From contig CP048685.1 of assembly GCA_015698285.1 (NCBI GenBank), forward strand, positions 806,001 to 870,000: 64,000 bases of DNA, read 5' to 3'. The position numbers and the translations under genes were made by a program. The notes under the pieces were generated by a model, which was not told the DNA's origin, ran no database searches, and was given only the letters and a program-made list of their open reading frames with translations. This DNA comes from Candidatus Nitronauta litoralis. Lineage in GTDB: Bacteria > Nitrospinota > Nitrospinia > Nitrospinales > Nitrospinaceae. This document shows, piece by piece, positions 40,946 to 50,190 of the stretch (position 1 is the stretch's first letter; each line of letters begins with the position of its first letter).

Positions 40946-42322
40946 TCAATCCATTTCTTTTTTAATAAACTGGGATCGCTTAAGCCCATATTTGGTCATT
41001 TTGTCATAAAGCGTTTGGCGGGGTATCCCAAGTGCAGTGTATGTATTTTTTATGTCCCCTTTTTGCCGATGGAGTTCCTGTTCAATAGTTGTTTTTTCAA
41101 AGTTCTGAACAATCCGGGATAAAGTCGTCTTCTTTCCATTTATTTGCCCGTGATCGACCAGACTTTCCCTGAATTCTCCCGATGATGCCGGAGACAGACC
41201 GAGGACAAACCGTTCGGATTCATTTTTTAATTCGCGAATATTCCCCTCCCAATGACGGGATATCAGGTTATGCATAAAAGCCTGCGGTACAATTGCGGGT
41301 TCATAATTGTAACGTCTACTCGCCTCTGCAACAAAATGCTGAAACAACAGAGGGATATCTTCCCGCCTCTCCCTTAAGGGTGGTAGTTGGAGGTTCACCA
41401 CATTCAGCCGGTAATACAGATCCTCACGAAACTCCTTTTTTGCACTCGCTTCCTTCAAATCAATCTTAGTCGCAGCAATCACCCGAACATCCACTGGGAT
41501 GCGCTCATTACTTCCCAACCGTTCAACCACCCGGTCCTGCAAGACCCGAAGAAGCCGAACCTGCATTTGCATTGGCATGCTTTCGATTTCATCAAGAAAA
41601 ATTGTGCCTTTATGGGCATATTCGAATTTTCCTATGCGACGTTGATCAGCATTGGTAAAAGCGCCAGCTTCGTGCCCGAACAATTCACTTTCAATCAGGC
41701 TGACCGGTAAAGCGCCACAGTTGATGGGCACAAACGGATGATTGCGGCGCTGACTCAACTCATGGAGGTTGTTTGCCACCAATTCCTTGCCGGTTCCCGT
41801 TTCTCCAAGGATCAATACATCTGCATCGGATTCGGCGATATTCCGGATGATATGGTTCAAACGATCAATGGCTTCGCATTGGCCCAGTATTTTGTTCTCA
41901 GCCTGGCGGCTGGAAGCGATCTCCATCCTGAGTTTCCGGTTCTCCATTACCAGGTTTCGTTTTTCCATGGCACGCCGGACTATTTCCAGAAGTTGATCTG
42001 TTGGACAGGGCTTTTCAATAAAATCGTATGCACCCAGCTGCATGGCCTTTACCGCCATGGGGACGTCCCCATGGCCGGTGATAAGGACAACCGGTAAATC
42101 GCGGTCAACACGAACAACCTCTTCCAGCAATTCCAGCCCGCTTAATCCTGGCATTTTAATGTCCGAAACCAGGATGCCCGGCCAGGTATTGTCCAGCATA
42201 TGAAGAGCATCTTCAGCATTGCTGAATGTGGTCACTTCATATTTGGCCAACTCCAGGGTTTGTCGGCGCGATCGGCGAACGTGCTCTTCGTCATCAACGA
42301 ATATTATTTTTCCGGATTCCAA
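40946..42322 (-). CDS. Sigma-54-dependent response regulator (DctD-like), GAFTNA variant
   Basis: 458 residues: receiver (Asp54 in V-S-D-I-K-M-P), AAA+ domain (GETGTGKE), and Fis-type helix-turn-helix (G-D-I-K-N-T-Y-T-A-L-G-I-P-R-Q-T-L-Y). The sigma-54 contact loop reads G-A-F-T-N-A, where most family members have G-A-F-T-G-A. That loop couples ATP hydrolysis to polymerase opening. It follows its kinase by 20 bases. The target genes are unknown; a C4-dicarboxylate transporter is not present here. Confidence 0.93.
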   Translation of the reverse strand: MESGKIIFVDDEEHVRRSRRQTLELAKYEVTTFSNAEDALHMLDNTWPGILVSDIKMPGLSGLELLEEVVRVDRDLPVVLITGHGDVPMAVKAMQLGAYDFIEKPCPTDQLLEIVRRAMEKRNLVMENRKLRMEIASSRQAENKILGQCEAIDRLNHIIRNIAESDADVLILGETGTGKELVANNLHELSQRRNHPFVPINCGALPVSLIESELFGHEAGAFTNADQRRIGKFEYAHKGTIFLDEIESMPMQMQVRLLRVLQDRVVERLGSNERIPVDVRVIAATKIDLKEASAKKEFREDLYYRLNVVNLQLPPLRERREDIPLLFQHFVAEASRRYNYEPAIVPQAFMHNLISRHWEGNIRELKNESERFVLGLSPASSGEFRESLVDHGQINGKKTTLSRIVQNFEKTTIEQELHRQKGDIKNTYTALGIPRQTLYDKMTKYGLKRSQFIKKEMD

Positions 42323-42342
42323 AAGTCACACTCCAATAAAAA

Positions 42343-43890
42343 TCAGGAGAACTGTTCTTCGCCAATTTTATCAAATGTCAAAGTAAACTGGGCTCCACCT
42401 TCAGGATGATTGGATGCTTCCAATGTCCCTCCAAACTCCTGAATGATGCTGGAGGAAATTGCCAACCCCAACCCCAGGCCTTTTTGCGATGACTTGGTGG
42501 TAAAAAAAGGATCAAATATTTTGGATAGCACGCTTTTACTGATACCCGGCCCCGTATCACGAATGGTGACCCAAACCTGGCTCTTCGTCGAGGTAATGAT
42601 AAAAATCAGGCGCTTGTTTGACAAATGCTGCATGGCATCAATTGCATTACCAATTAAATTCAGAAAGACCTGCTCCAGCTGAACCGCTTCACCCATGATC
42701 CACGCAGGCTCTGCCTGATACATCCTGACAATTTCAATTCCATCCAACCTGTTTCCTATCTGCATGAAAGCCAGAGCAGATTCCATTACCGTCTTGGTTA
42801 AAACCGGTCGCTTCTCCTGCGGTTGGTGTTGAACCAGGTTCTTGATGTTACTGACTATTTTCCCGGCACGGCGGGTCATGTCCGATATGGCGACAAAATT
42901 GGACCGGACTTCTTCGTAACGTTTTTCTTTAAGCAGTTGCTCAACATTATCGACATAGGCCTGCAAAGCTTCCAGGGGCTGATTCAACTCATGGCTGATA
43001 CCTGCAGACATCTGCCCGAGCACCGCCATTTTTGCGGCCTGCACAAGATCTTCCTGTGCTTTTCGAAGACGTGCTTCGGAAAGCTTGCGATCGGTGACGT
43101 CACGCACGACTCCTATCACCAGAGGCTGTCCTCCTGACGTGGTCTCACTCAAACTCAGTTCAAGTGGAATCATATTCCCATTTTTCTGGAGACCACTCGC
43201 TTCGATGAACTGTCCTATGATCTGTCCCGTTCCTGTTTCGTAACTGTCTTTGGCTAGAGGCAACAGGGTGGCGAGATCCGGAATCAATATCCGGATATTT
43301 TTTCCAATGACTTCAGAAGACTTGAATCCGAAAGTGCGTTCTCCAGCCGGATTTATGGATTGGATAGTGCCGTTCTGGTCGAGCGACAGAATAGTATCCA
43401 ATGCATTCTCGATCACACTGCGGAGTCTCTCTTCACTTTCCATGAGAGCGATCCCGACACGTTTTCGTTCGACTGCAAATCTCATGGACCGCGACAACTG
43501 CGCGGTGTGGAGGTGACCTTTGACAATATAGTCTTGCGCTCCGCGATTGAGGGCAGTCAAGGCGAGGCGCTCATCATTTGCTCCGGTCAAAACTACAATG
43601 GAAGTTCGAGGAACAACCCTGGTAATGCTTTGGAGAGTTTCGATGCCCTTGCAATCCGGTAAAAACAGGTCGAGCAATACCAGATCAGCTTCAGCTCGAG
43701 TAAGGTAATCAAGGGTCTCATGAAGGGTCTGAGCCCTTTCCAGTAAAAACGGCGGGTTGGTGACCTGGCTTAGAATGATTTCGAGAAATTCAGCATCTTC
43801 ATCGTCATCCTCGACCAGCAAAACGTTGAGCGGCGCATCAGTATCAACTGGTTGAGGCGAGGGTTCAGAAAATCCACGAACAGTATCCAT
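42343..43890 (-). CDS. Hybrid receiver-PAS-histidine kinase
   Basis: 515 residues: an N-terminal receiver (about 17-135; acidic E-D-D-D-E-D start, L-L-D-L-F-L-P acceptor), a PAS domain (about 150-265), and a histidine kinase core with the H-box G-I-S-H-E-L-N-Q-P-L near residue 300 and HATPase motifs D-T-G-P-G-I and G-L-G-L-G-L-A. No membrane segment. With the receiver first, it may be fed by another kinase and then phosphorylate the DctD-like regulator just downstream. Upstream gap of 64 bases to cimA. Confidence 0.91.
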   Translation of the reverse strand: MDTVRGFSEPSPQPVDTDAPLNVLLVEDDDEDAEFLEIILSQVTNPPFLLERAQTLHETLDYLTRAEADLVLLDLFLPDCKGIETLQSITRVVPRTSIVVLTGANDERLALTALNRGAQDYIVKGHLHTAQLSRSMRFAVERKRVGIALMESEERLRSVIENALDTILSLDQNGTIQSINPAGERTFGFKSSEVIGKNIRILIPDLATLLPLAKDSYETGTGQIIGQFIEASGLQKNGNMIPLELSLSETTSGGQPLVIGVVRDVTDRKLSEARLRKAQEDLVQAAKMAVLGQMSAGISHELNQPLEALQAYVDNVEQLLKEKRYEEVRSNFVAISDMTRRAGKIVSNIKNLVQHQPQEKRPVLTKTVMESALAFMQIGNRLDGIEIVRMYQAEPAWIMGEAVQLEQVFLNLIGNAIDAMQHLSNKRLIFIITSTKSQVWVTIRDTGPGISKSVLSKIFDPFFTTKSSQKGLGLGLAISSSIIQEFGGTLEASNHPEGGAQFTLTFDKIGEEQFS

Positions 43891-43954
43891 AACATACTGG
43901 AACGGGATACAGGGGTTTCCAGTCCTGCAACCGTTCCCTCCCAGGTTGGACTCG

Positions 43955-45541
43955 TCAAGTGGGTATTTTTTCTTTCAACGAAAACGCGTGAAGCTTGTAT
44001 TGAATGCTATCGATAAGGGCCTGCCAACTGGCTTCGATGATGTCTTCCGAAACCCCCACCGTTCCCCAACGGGCATGTTCGTCACCAGATTCGACAAGAA
44101 CGCGGATCCGGGCACGGGTTCCCTGTTTATCATCCAGAATGCGGACCTTATAATCGAGCAGACTCATTTCAGCAAGCTCCGGATAGAATTTAGTCAAAGC
44201 CTTTCGGATTGCTTTGTCAAGCGCGTTGACTGGTCCGTGGCCCTCTGCTGCCATAATTTCCTGGATACCATTCACCCGAACCTTGACCGTTGCCTCAGAA
44301 ATCGGAGACTCGTCTTCTTTCCGCTTTTCAACAATCACCCGAAAACCCACAAACTCATACAATTGTTCGATCTCACCCCGGGCATCCCGCATCAGCAATT
44401 CAAAAGATGCTTCCGCGCCCTCATATTGAAATCCGAGATTCTCCGCTTCTTTCAATTGGGCAAGCAATTCATGGATGCGAGGATCGTTCTCCTCCAGGTC
44501 AACCCCATATTCTCGTGCCTTGGAAAGGATCGTACTCCGCCCGGATTGCTCGGAAACCAGAATCCGCGTGGAATTGCCTACAGACTCTGGAACAATGTGT
44601 TCGTAGGTTTCACGATTTTTCTTGATGGCACTGATGTGCACCCCTCCCTTATGGGCAAATGCACTCCTGCCAACATAAGGCTGACGGTTCCAATGGCCTT
44701 TGTTGGCAAGTTCGTCAACGAAATTGGACAATTCCTTCAATCCCGTCAGGTTCTCGTCGGAAAGACATTCTTTTTCCATCTTGAGTTTCAGGTTGGCCAT
44801 TACTGAGATCAGGTTACAGTTTCCGCAACGTTCACCATAACCGTTGATGGTACCCTGCACCTGCTCAACACCCGCACGAACTGCTGCCAGCGCGTTGGCA
44901 ACACCCAGTTCTGAATCGTTGTGGGTGTGCACCGCGATCCGTGCACGGCAGGTGGAAAGCACCTTGTGCGTCAACTCATCGATATCCCAGGGCATGGAAC
45001 CCCCGTTGGTATCACACAGGACCAGCCAGTCCGCCCCAGCCTCTTCTGCCGTTTTCAAAACCTTAAGTGCATAGTCCGGGTTGTGCTTGCACCCATCAAA
45101 AAAATGCTCGGCATCAAACATCACCTCGTCGCAATGCTTCTTTAAAAACTGGATACTCTCACCAACCATTTGAAGGTTATCATCCAGGCTGGCGTTCAGT
45201 GCTTCAGTGACCTGCATGTCCCAGCACTTCCCGAAAATGGTGATCACCGGAGTATTGGCTTCGACCAGTTGGCGCAGATTGGGATCGTCTTCCGTTCGGT
45301 TGCGCACTCCCCGTGTACTGCCAAATGCAGCCAATCGAGCCTGTTCGAACTGAATATCCTGAATTTTTTTGAAAAACTCGGCATCCTTTGGATTCGCTCC
45401 CGGCCACCCTCCTTCGATATAAGGGATACCTGATTCGTCCAGCTTCCGGGCTATACGGATTTTATCTTCCACGGTGAAAGCGATATCTTCAGCCTGCGAA
45501 CCGTCACGCAATGTTGTGTCATATATGAGGATATTTTTCAT
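43955..45541 (-). CDS. cimA: (R)-citramalate synthase CimA
   Basis: 528 residues from the ATG at 45541; the open frame runs further upstream into lysC but is not domain-like there. The HMGL/DRE-TIM core starts with L-I-Y-D-T-T-L-R-D-G-S-Q-A-E and has H-T-H-N-D-S-E-L-G-V-A and the C-terminal LeuA allosteric domain (about 410-525). CimA condenses pyruvate with acetyl-CoA to citramalate, feeding isoleucine synthesis. It starts one base after the lysC stop. The allosteric domain implies isoleucine feedback. Confidence 0.93.
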   Translation of the reverse strand: MKNILIYDTTLRDGSQAEDIAFTVEDKIRIARKLDESGIPYIEGGWPGANPKDAEFFKKIQDIQFEQARLAAFGSTRGVRNRTEDDPNLRQLVEANTPVITIFGKCWDMQVTEALNASLDDNLQMVGESIQFLKKHCDEVMFDAEHFFDGCKHNPDYALKVLKTAEEAGADWLVLCDTNGGSMPWDIDELTHKVLSTCRARIAVHTHNDSELGVANALAAVRAGVEQVQGTINGYGERCGNCNLISVMANLKLKMEKECLSDENLTGLKELSNFVDELANKGHWNRQPYVGRSAFAHKGGVHISAIKKNRETYEHIVPESVGNSTRILVSEQSGRSTILSKAREYGVDLEENDPRIHELLAQLKEAENLGFQYEGAEASFELLMRDARGEIEQLYEFVGFRVIVEKRKEDESPISEATVKVRVNGIQEIMAAEGHGPVNALDKAIRKALTKFYPELAEMSLLDYKVRILDDKQGTRARIRVLVESGDEHARWGTVGVSEDIIEASWQALIDSIQYKLHAFSLKEKIPT

Positions 45542-45542
45542 T

Positions 45543-46814
45543 TCACATAGCCTTCTTGTTTGTTTCCGCCGCTTGTGGCGATTCTTCCGAATTGTTTTCA
45601 CCGAGTTTAAATTCATCGTGCAAAACCCGAACGGCAAGTTCTGCGTATTTTTCTTCCAGGATGCAGGAGATACGAATCTCAGAGGTACTGATCATCATGA
45701 TATTGATACCTTCCCGCGACAATGAATCAAACATGCGCGCCGCAATACCGGCATGACTGCGCATCCCCGCCCCGACAATCGAGATCTTGGCGATGTGTGA
45801 ATCAGCCACAACTTCTGCCGCCTGAATTTCCTTACCGGACCGTTCCATCACCTCCATCGCTTCGTTGAGATGCGTCTTAGGTAACGTAAAGGAAATATCA
45901 GTGTGGCCTTCCTGGCTGATATTCTGGATGATGACATCTACCGAAATATCCTGGTCAGACAACGGGCAAAATACTTTCGCCGCGATTCCCGGTTGGTCCG
46001 GCACTCCTTTCAACGTAATTTTCGACTGGTCTTTGGCGCACATGACGCCCGATACAACCGGTTGTTCCATTTCCGGACTCTCCTCGCAAATCAGCGTTCC
46101 CGGGTCGTCTTCAAACGTGGAACGCACCTTGATTGGCATTTTATATTTGTTCGCGTATTCAACACAGCGGATCTGCAGAACTTTCGCACCCAGACTCGCC
46201 ATTTCGAGCATTTCTTCAAACGACACCATGTCCAGTTTCCGCGCCTCCGGGACAATCCTGGGATCTGTGGTGTAGACACCCTTCACATCAGTGTAGATTT
46301 CGCATACGTCTGATTTCACTGCCACAGCCAGTGCAACAGCAGAAGTGTCTGACCCACCTCGGCCAAGGGTGGTGACATCTCCCTGGTCGTTAACTCCCTG
46401 GAACCCGGCGCAGACAACCACCTGATTGTCTTTTAAAATTTTGCGCACCCGCTTACCATCGATTTCAATAATTCGCGCACGAGTGTGGCTGTTATCGGTG
46501 AGCAATCCCATTTGTCGACCGGTAACCGATATTGCGGGGCAGCCCATTTCACGCAAGGCAATAGCCAGCAACGCTGCTGATATACGTTCCCCGGAGGACA
46601 AGAGAAGATCAATCTCCCGCCGGTTCGGGTTGTCGCTCATTTCATGCGCAAGGTTCAGCAAGCGGTCGGTTTCTCCCGCCATGGCCGACACGACCACCAA
46701 TACCTTTTTCCCTTTTGCACGTGTTTCAGCCACACGTTTGGCGACTTGCCAGATGCGCTCCGTGCAGCCGACGGAGGTCCCGCCATATTTCTGGACAACT
46801 ATGTTCTGACTCAT
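45543..46814 (-). CDS. lysC: Aspartate kinase LysC
   Basis: 423 residues. Kinase domain starts [31 protein letters not shown] is the nucleotide/aspartate site, and the C-terminal half (about 265-410) carries two ACT domains for lysine/threonine feedback. It makes aspartyl phosphate, the first step to lysine, threonine and methionine. Its start overlaps the apgM stop by four bases and its stop adjoins cimA. Confidence 0.96.
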   Translation of the reverse strand: MSQNIVVQKYGGTSVGCTERIWQVAKRVAETRAKGKKVLVVVSAMAGETDRLLNLAHEMSDNPNRREIDLLLSSGERISAALLAIALREMGCPAISVTGRQMGLLTDNSHTRARIIEIDGKRVRKILKDNQVVVCAGFQGVNDQGDVTTLGRGGSDTSAVALAVAVKSDVCEIYTDVKGVYTTDPRIVPEARKLDMVSFEEMLEMASLGAKVLQIRCVEYANKYKMPIKVRSTFEDDPGTLICEESPEMEQPVVSGVMCAKDQSKITLKGVPDQPGIAAKVFCPLSDQDISVDVIIQNISQEGHTDISFTLPKTHLNEAMEVMERSGKEIQAAEVVADSHIAKISIVGAGMRSHAGIAARMFDSLSREGINIMMISTSEIRISCILEEKYAELAVRVLHDEFKLGENNSEESPQAAETNKKAM

Positions 46815-48013
46815 CCTGCCTCATTAATAAATAACCGGATCAATTCCTGGCCACTGGCTATCGGTGCACTTCCGTCTGAAATCAACTCTTCATCAAAGCC
46901 CTGAACCGCGGTTCCTGATGCTTTTGCCGGGTACATCACATAGGGCACGGGACTTTTTTTGTAACGCATGAGGTCCACCGAACTCATGTGATTTTCCGTA
47001 ACAAGAACCCGTAAATTGCCCTGCAACTCTGCATGCTGCACCAGCGGACCCACAATTTTTTCATCGAAATCTTCGATCGCATCGACCTTGTCGTCGATCA
47101 TTCCCTGCAATGAAACCGGTTCGCCAGCTCCCACATGGGTGTAAACGATATCGTGTGTCTCAAGGGCCTTCAGCGTTGCTTCCACCGTGGCCTCGTAATT
47201 TGTATCAAGAAAACCGGTAATCCCTTCAACCTCGGGCACATGCATATTGGCAGCCAGGGCCATCCCCCTAAACAGAGGGGAAGCTGTGATCACCGCACCT
47301 TTTTCCCCAATGTGTTGTTCAAATTCCGGGAGCTGTTTTGACTGACCATTGCCCCAGAACCAGACGCTGTTGACCGCGTCGGCACTATCGGCTGCGCGTT
47401 GGCGATTGAATGGATGGTTGTGCAAAATGATCTGCGCCTCATTCATTAGATGCACCAACTCCCGATAAGGCTTCTCCTGCGGAATGTGTTTTCTGATGCC
47501 CTCCCCGACCAGCTCCATTGGAGGTTGCAACCGATCCGGGAAAGGGTCGGTCTTCATCACCATCAGGTTACTGGGTCCCCCACCGGAATGAAAACGGACA
47601 TCGTCGCTTACAATCGACTCCTGCAAGGCCGCGATGAGGGTCGCCGAGTCTTCTCCAGATAAACGATCCGCAGTGAAATCCTTGAGGATCATATCGTTGT
47701 GGCTGGACTGCAGAATAATGAAATCGCAACACAACGGCATCTCGTCTTCACCCACCGGCACTTTGAGCGCTTTAGCCAGATAGTGACCGGGACCCGATAC
47801 ATACTCGACCGGATCATACCCAAGCAACCCCAGCAGGGAGACCTCGGGTCCTGCAGGCAACGATTCGGGAAGGGGATTGTAGGCCCCTGCCCGACCGGTC
47901 TGAGCCAGCCGGTCCAGATTAGGCGTATTTGCCAATTGCAATGGCGTCTGATTATCTCTTTCGGCAATGGGCTGATCGCTCAGGCCACCCCCGATCAATA
48001 CAAGGTATTTCAT
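46811..48013 (-). CDS. Archaeal-type cofactor-independent phosphoglycerate mutase family (possible homoserine kinase analogue)
   Basis: 400 residues of the alkaline phosphatase superfamily, ApgM/COG3635 group: [12 protein letters not shown] near residue 3 (metal-binding Asp), [15 protein letters not shown] near 55, and [12 protein letters not shown] near 290 (metal-binding His). Members interconvert 2- and 3-phosphoglycerate, but those next to aspartate-pathway genes have been proposed as analogues of homoserine kinase. The four-base overlap with lysC fits that idea. The glycolytic role cannot be excluded. Confidence 0.85.
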   Translation of the reverse strand: MKYLVLIGGGLSDQPIAERDNQTPLQLANTPNLDRLAQTGRAGAYNPLPESLPAGPEVSLLGLLGYDPVEYVSGPGHYLAKALKVPVGEDEMPLCCDFIILQSSHNDMILKDFTADRLSGEDSATLIAALQESIVSDDVRFHSGGGPSNLMVMKTDPFPDRLQPPMELVGEGIRKHIPQEKPYRELVHLMNEAQIILHNHPFNRQRAADSADAVNSVWFWGNGQSKQLPEFEQHIGEKGAVITASPLFRGMALAANMHVPEVEGITGFLDTNYEATVEATLKALETHDIVYTHVGAGEPVSLQGMIDDKVDAIEDFDEKIVGPLVQHAELQGNLRVLVTENHMSSVDLMRYKKSPVPYVMYPAKASGTAVQGFDEELISDGSAPIASGQELIRLFINEAG

Positions 48014-48287
48014 CGATATCCAGTGGGAAAAAGGACTAGGGAATGAATAATTATAACTCTTTTTCCCAATAATACCATGGGAAGTATGGGCTTAGCGCTT
48101 GTTTTTTATGATTTTGCGGGAGTGTCCGGAAATCCGGAAGCCTGTAATTGGGCCTTTCCAGAAAATGGAATTTTGCCTCTCCAACCGCCATTTCGCCCAG
48201 ATGAAAAAAGGGGCGCGATTTGACATAGAGGAAAGATTTCAAGAAGATAAAAGGACAGTTTTCTGGTTCAACTAATCGGATACCTAT

Positions 48288-49232
48288 ATGAAATGTCCTG
48301 AATGCGGTTTTGAACAGAAGCCCCGGGAGGTGTGTTCTGTCTGTGGTCTGGTGCTTTCAGATTACCTGGCCAAGAAAGCCCTGGAGCGCGACCGACCGGA
48401 ACCGACGGCGGAGCAGGTCAAACGCGGCCAAATGGTTTCGATCCGGCGCGGACATAAAGTCATCCGAAATGTGAACACGCGCGACCTGCCTGAAAAAATT
48501 CAGCGCGGGGAAATTTATTCCAGCGACGAAATTTCCCAGGATGAAAAAAAATGGATTCACGCTGGCAAGCATCCGCAGTTGAAAGCTTTATTCGAAAAAC
48601 CGCCGGAGGTGGAAGAATCTAAAACTTCCGCAAAAGAAAAACCCAAAGACCCCGATATCGAAGTCCACGACCCTGAAAAGAAAGCACGACTGAAGCGGCT
48701 CGCCAAAAAACACGCATCCGGAAAATTGTCGGATGAAGATTATACGCAGCAGCGCAACAAAATTTTAAAGAAAGCGATGGATGAGCAGCGTAAACAGGCC
48801 GACACTGGTGAAAAACGCGCGACGTTGGCTGGCGGCCTGGGTGTGCTGATGATCTCCATCGCGATATACCTGCCTATTTATAAAGTCCGACTCGTGCCGG
48901 ACATCATTCTTTACAGCAAAAGTATTATGGCAACCGGGGCCATTATTTTTCTCACCTTGTTTGCGATGTTTGATATGGCTCGCAACAATTTTCGATGGTC
49001 GCGGTCGATCGGGCTTGTGATCGCCAGCTCCCTGTTTGCCATCCACTACATGCAGAGTCAGGAAATTGCCCAGGTGCTTTCTGGCAAACAGGAAACGATC
49101 GTCGGCGGAATTTTTAATGGCTTTGATAAGGTAGGTGTGGAAAAGATCAAACCCGCCTGGGGCTGGGCCGTGTTTGCAGGCGGCGCCTTCCTGGTCCACC
49201 TCTCCGGCTGGCTACGCGGTAGAGTGGATTAG
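48288..49232 (+). CDS. Zinc-ribbon protein with C-terminal membrane segments
   Basis: 314 residues. The N-terminus has a zinc ribbon with two CxxC knuckles (C-P-E-C and C-S-V-C). A charged, helical middle (about 80-180) includes a SHOCT-like motif L-A-K-K-H-A-S-G-K-L-S-D-E-D-Y. Three to four hydrophobic segments lie between 185 and 310. It is probably an inner-membrane protein with a cytosolic zinc domain. I recognise no named family. The preceding gap (48014-48287) has no gene I support; a 63-codon frame at 48051-48242 on the minus strand is weak. Confidence 0.78.
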   Translation: MKCPECGFEQKPREVCSVCGLVLSDYLAKKALERDRPEPTAEQVKRGQMVSIRRGHKVIRNVNTRDLPEKIQRGEIYSSDEISQDEKKWIHAGKHPQLKALFEKPPEVEESKTSAKEKPKDPDIEVHDPEKKARLKRLAKKHASGKLSDEDYTQQRNKILKKAMDEQRKQADTGEKRATLAGGLGVLMISIAIYLPIYKVRLVPDIILYSKSIMATGAIIFLTLFAMFDMARNNFRWSRSIGLVIASSLFAIHYMQSQEIAQVLSGKQETIVGGIFNGFDKVGVEKIKPAWGWAVFAGGAFLVHLSGWLRGRVD

Positions 49233-49340
49233 TCCTCCGCGAACGGTTGATATAAATTGATATGAGATGCCCCCTTTTTCTCCTTTTAAAGTTTGCCCTG
49301 AATTTGTTGAATAAAATAGAGAAGAGGATAAGCGAGAAGG

Positions 49341-49420
49341 TTTTAAACTACGAATTTATTTTTGGGAAAATCCAATATTCCCCCTTCTCCGAAGGGGGAC
49401 GCGAAGCAGGGGGCTTTGAA
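49341..49420. repeat. 80-base dispersed repeat, copy 1
   Basis: Direct repeat with the copy at 50107-50185; ends with GACGCGAAGCAGGGGGCTTTGAA. Contains a CCCCCTTC-TCC-GAAGGGGG hairpin at 49380-49398. Located just ahead of the DUF559 remnant. Confidence 0.8.
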
Positions 49421-49438
49421 ACACTAAGCTAAATATAA

Positions 49439-49885
49439 ATGCAAAAAAAAATACTTAACCCTCATATTCCCTACAATGAGAAATTAAAAGAAAAAGCCAG
49501 GCAGCTTCGCAACAACTCCACGCCATCAGAAAAGAAGTTCTGGGAAATTTTGCGCACAATGCCTTTTTACACACAACATCCTTTCAACAGACAAAAACCA
49601 ATTGGAAGTTTCATTGTGGATTTCTATTGCCATAGCTTGGGGCTGGTCGTAGAGATCGACGGAGACAGCCATGGAGAAGATAAAGCAAAGGTATAGAATC
49701 AGAATAGAACTGTGTGGCTTGAGAATCAGGGGTTGAAGATAGTTCGCTTTTCAAATCATGAAGTGATGAATGAGATTGACAGTGTGATGGAAACTTTACA
49801 AAACTTTATTGAAACAAAACAAATGGAAGAAGCCCCCCAGCCCCCTTCGGAGAAGGGGGAGCTTAAAGACAAAACCAAAAACTAA
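49439..49885 (+). pseudogene. DUF559 endonuclease-like gene interrupted by an in-frame stop
   Basis: Codons 1-85 encode the first half of a DUF559 (very-short-patch-repair-like nuclease) protein: I-P-Y-N-E-K-L-K-E-K-A-R-Q-L-R-N-N, then S-F-I-V-D-F-Y-C and V-V-E-I-D-G-D-S-H-G-E. An in-frame TAG lies at 49694-49696. Immediately after it, in the same frame, the family continues: R-T-V-W-L-E-N-Q-G-L-K-I-V-R-F-S-N-H-E-V to a TAA at 49883-49885. So one nonsense change splits a 148-codon gene. The catalytic-side half is intact, and the truncated 85-residue product might still be made. The 3' end runs into a repeat hairpin. Confidence 0.83.
49832..49864. repeat. Inverted partial copy of the dispersed repeat
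   Basis: AGCCCCCCAGCCCCC followed by TTCGGAGAAGGGGGAGCTT is a reverse-orientation version of the hairpin part of the 80-base repeat. It encodes the last residues of the DUF559 frame. Confidence 0.65.
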
Positions 49886-50190
49886 ACATCAAGGATGTTG
49901 TAAAAATAAAACCAATTCAAATTCACTAACGACGGCTCAAATTAAGGTGAATTCAATTTCTCCCTTTCTGGACTTGTCCTAAACTTGCCAAAGGAATGGG
50001 ATACGCGAAGAAGAGTAGCTTTAAAACTATGGTTTTGTTTTTGGCTTGACCCGATACTCCACCTTCTGAGCTTGTCCTGAGCTAGCTAAAGGGAAAGGCG
50101 GCAGGGTTTTTAAATAACGTATTTTTTTGGGTGAATCCAATATTCCCCCTTCTCCGAAGGGGGACGCGAAGCAGGGGGCTTTGAATTTTT
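49886..50190. other. Repeat-rich gap after the DUF559 remnant
   Basis: No gene. Two diverged copies of a second element, centred on GGACTTGTCCTAAACTTGCC (about 49970) and GAGCTTGTCCTGAGCTAGC (about 50078), are followed by the second 80-base repeat at 50107-50185, which abuts the end of the beta-barrel gene. Confidence 0.55.
50107..50185. repeat. 80-base dispersed repeat, copy 2
   Basis: Same orientation as copy 1 (49341-49420). The last 50 bases, from ATCCAATATTCC to GGGGGCTTTGAA, are identical; the first 25-30 bases have drifted. It may act as the terminator region of the minus-strand barrel gene. Confidence 0.8.

Noticed and set aside
43946-44806. 286-codon plus-strand frame inside cimA
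   Set aside because: Antisense to a well-conserved enzyme; no family resemblance or ribosome site.
48051-48242. 63-codon minus-strand frame between apgM and the zinc-ribbon gene
   Set aside because: No ribosome site, no family, short; treated as chance.
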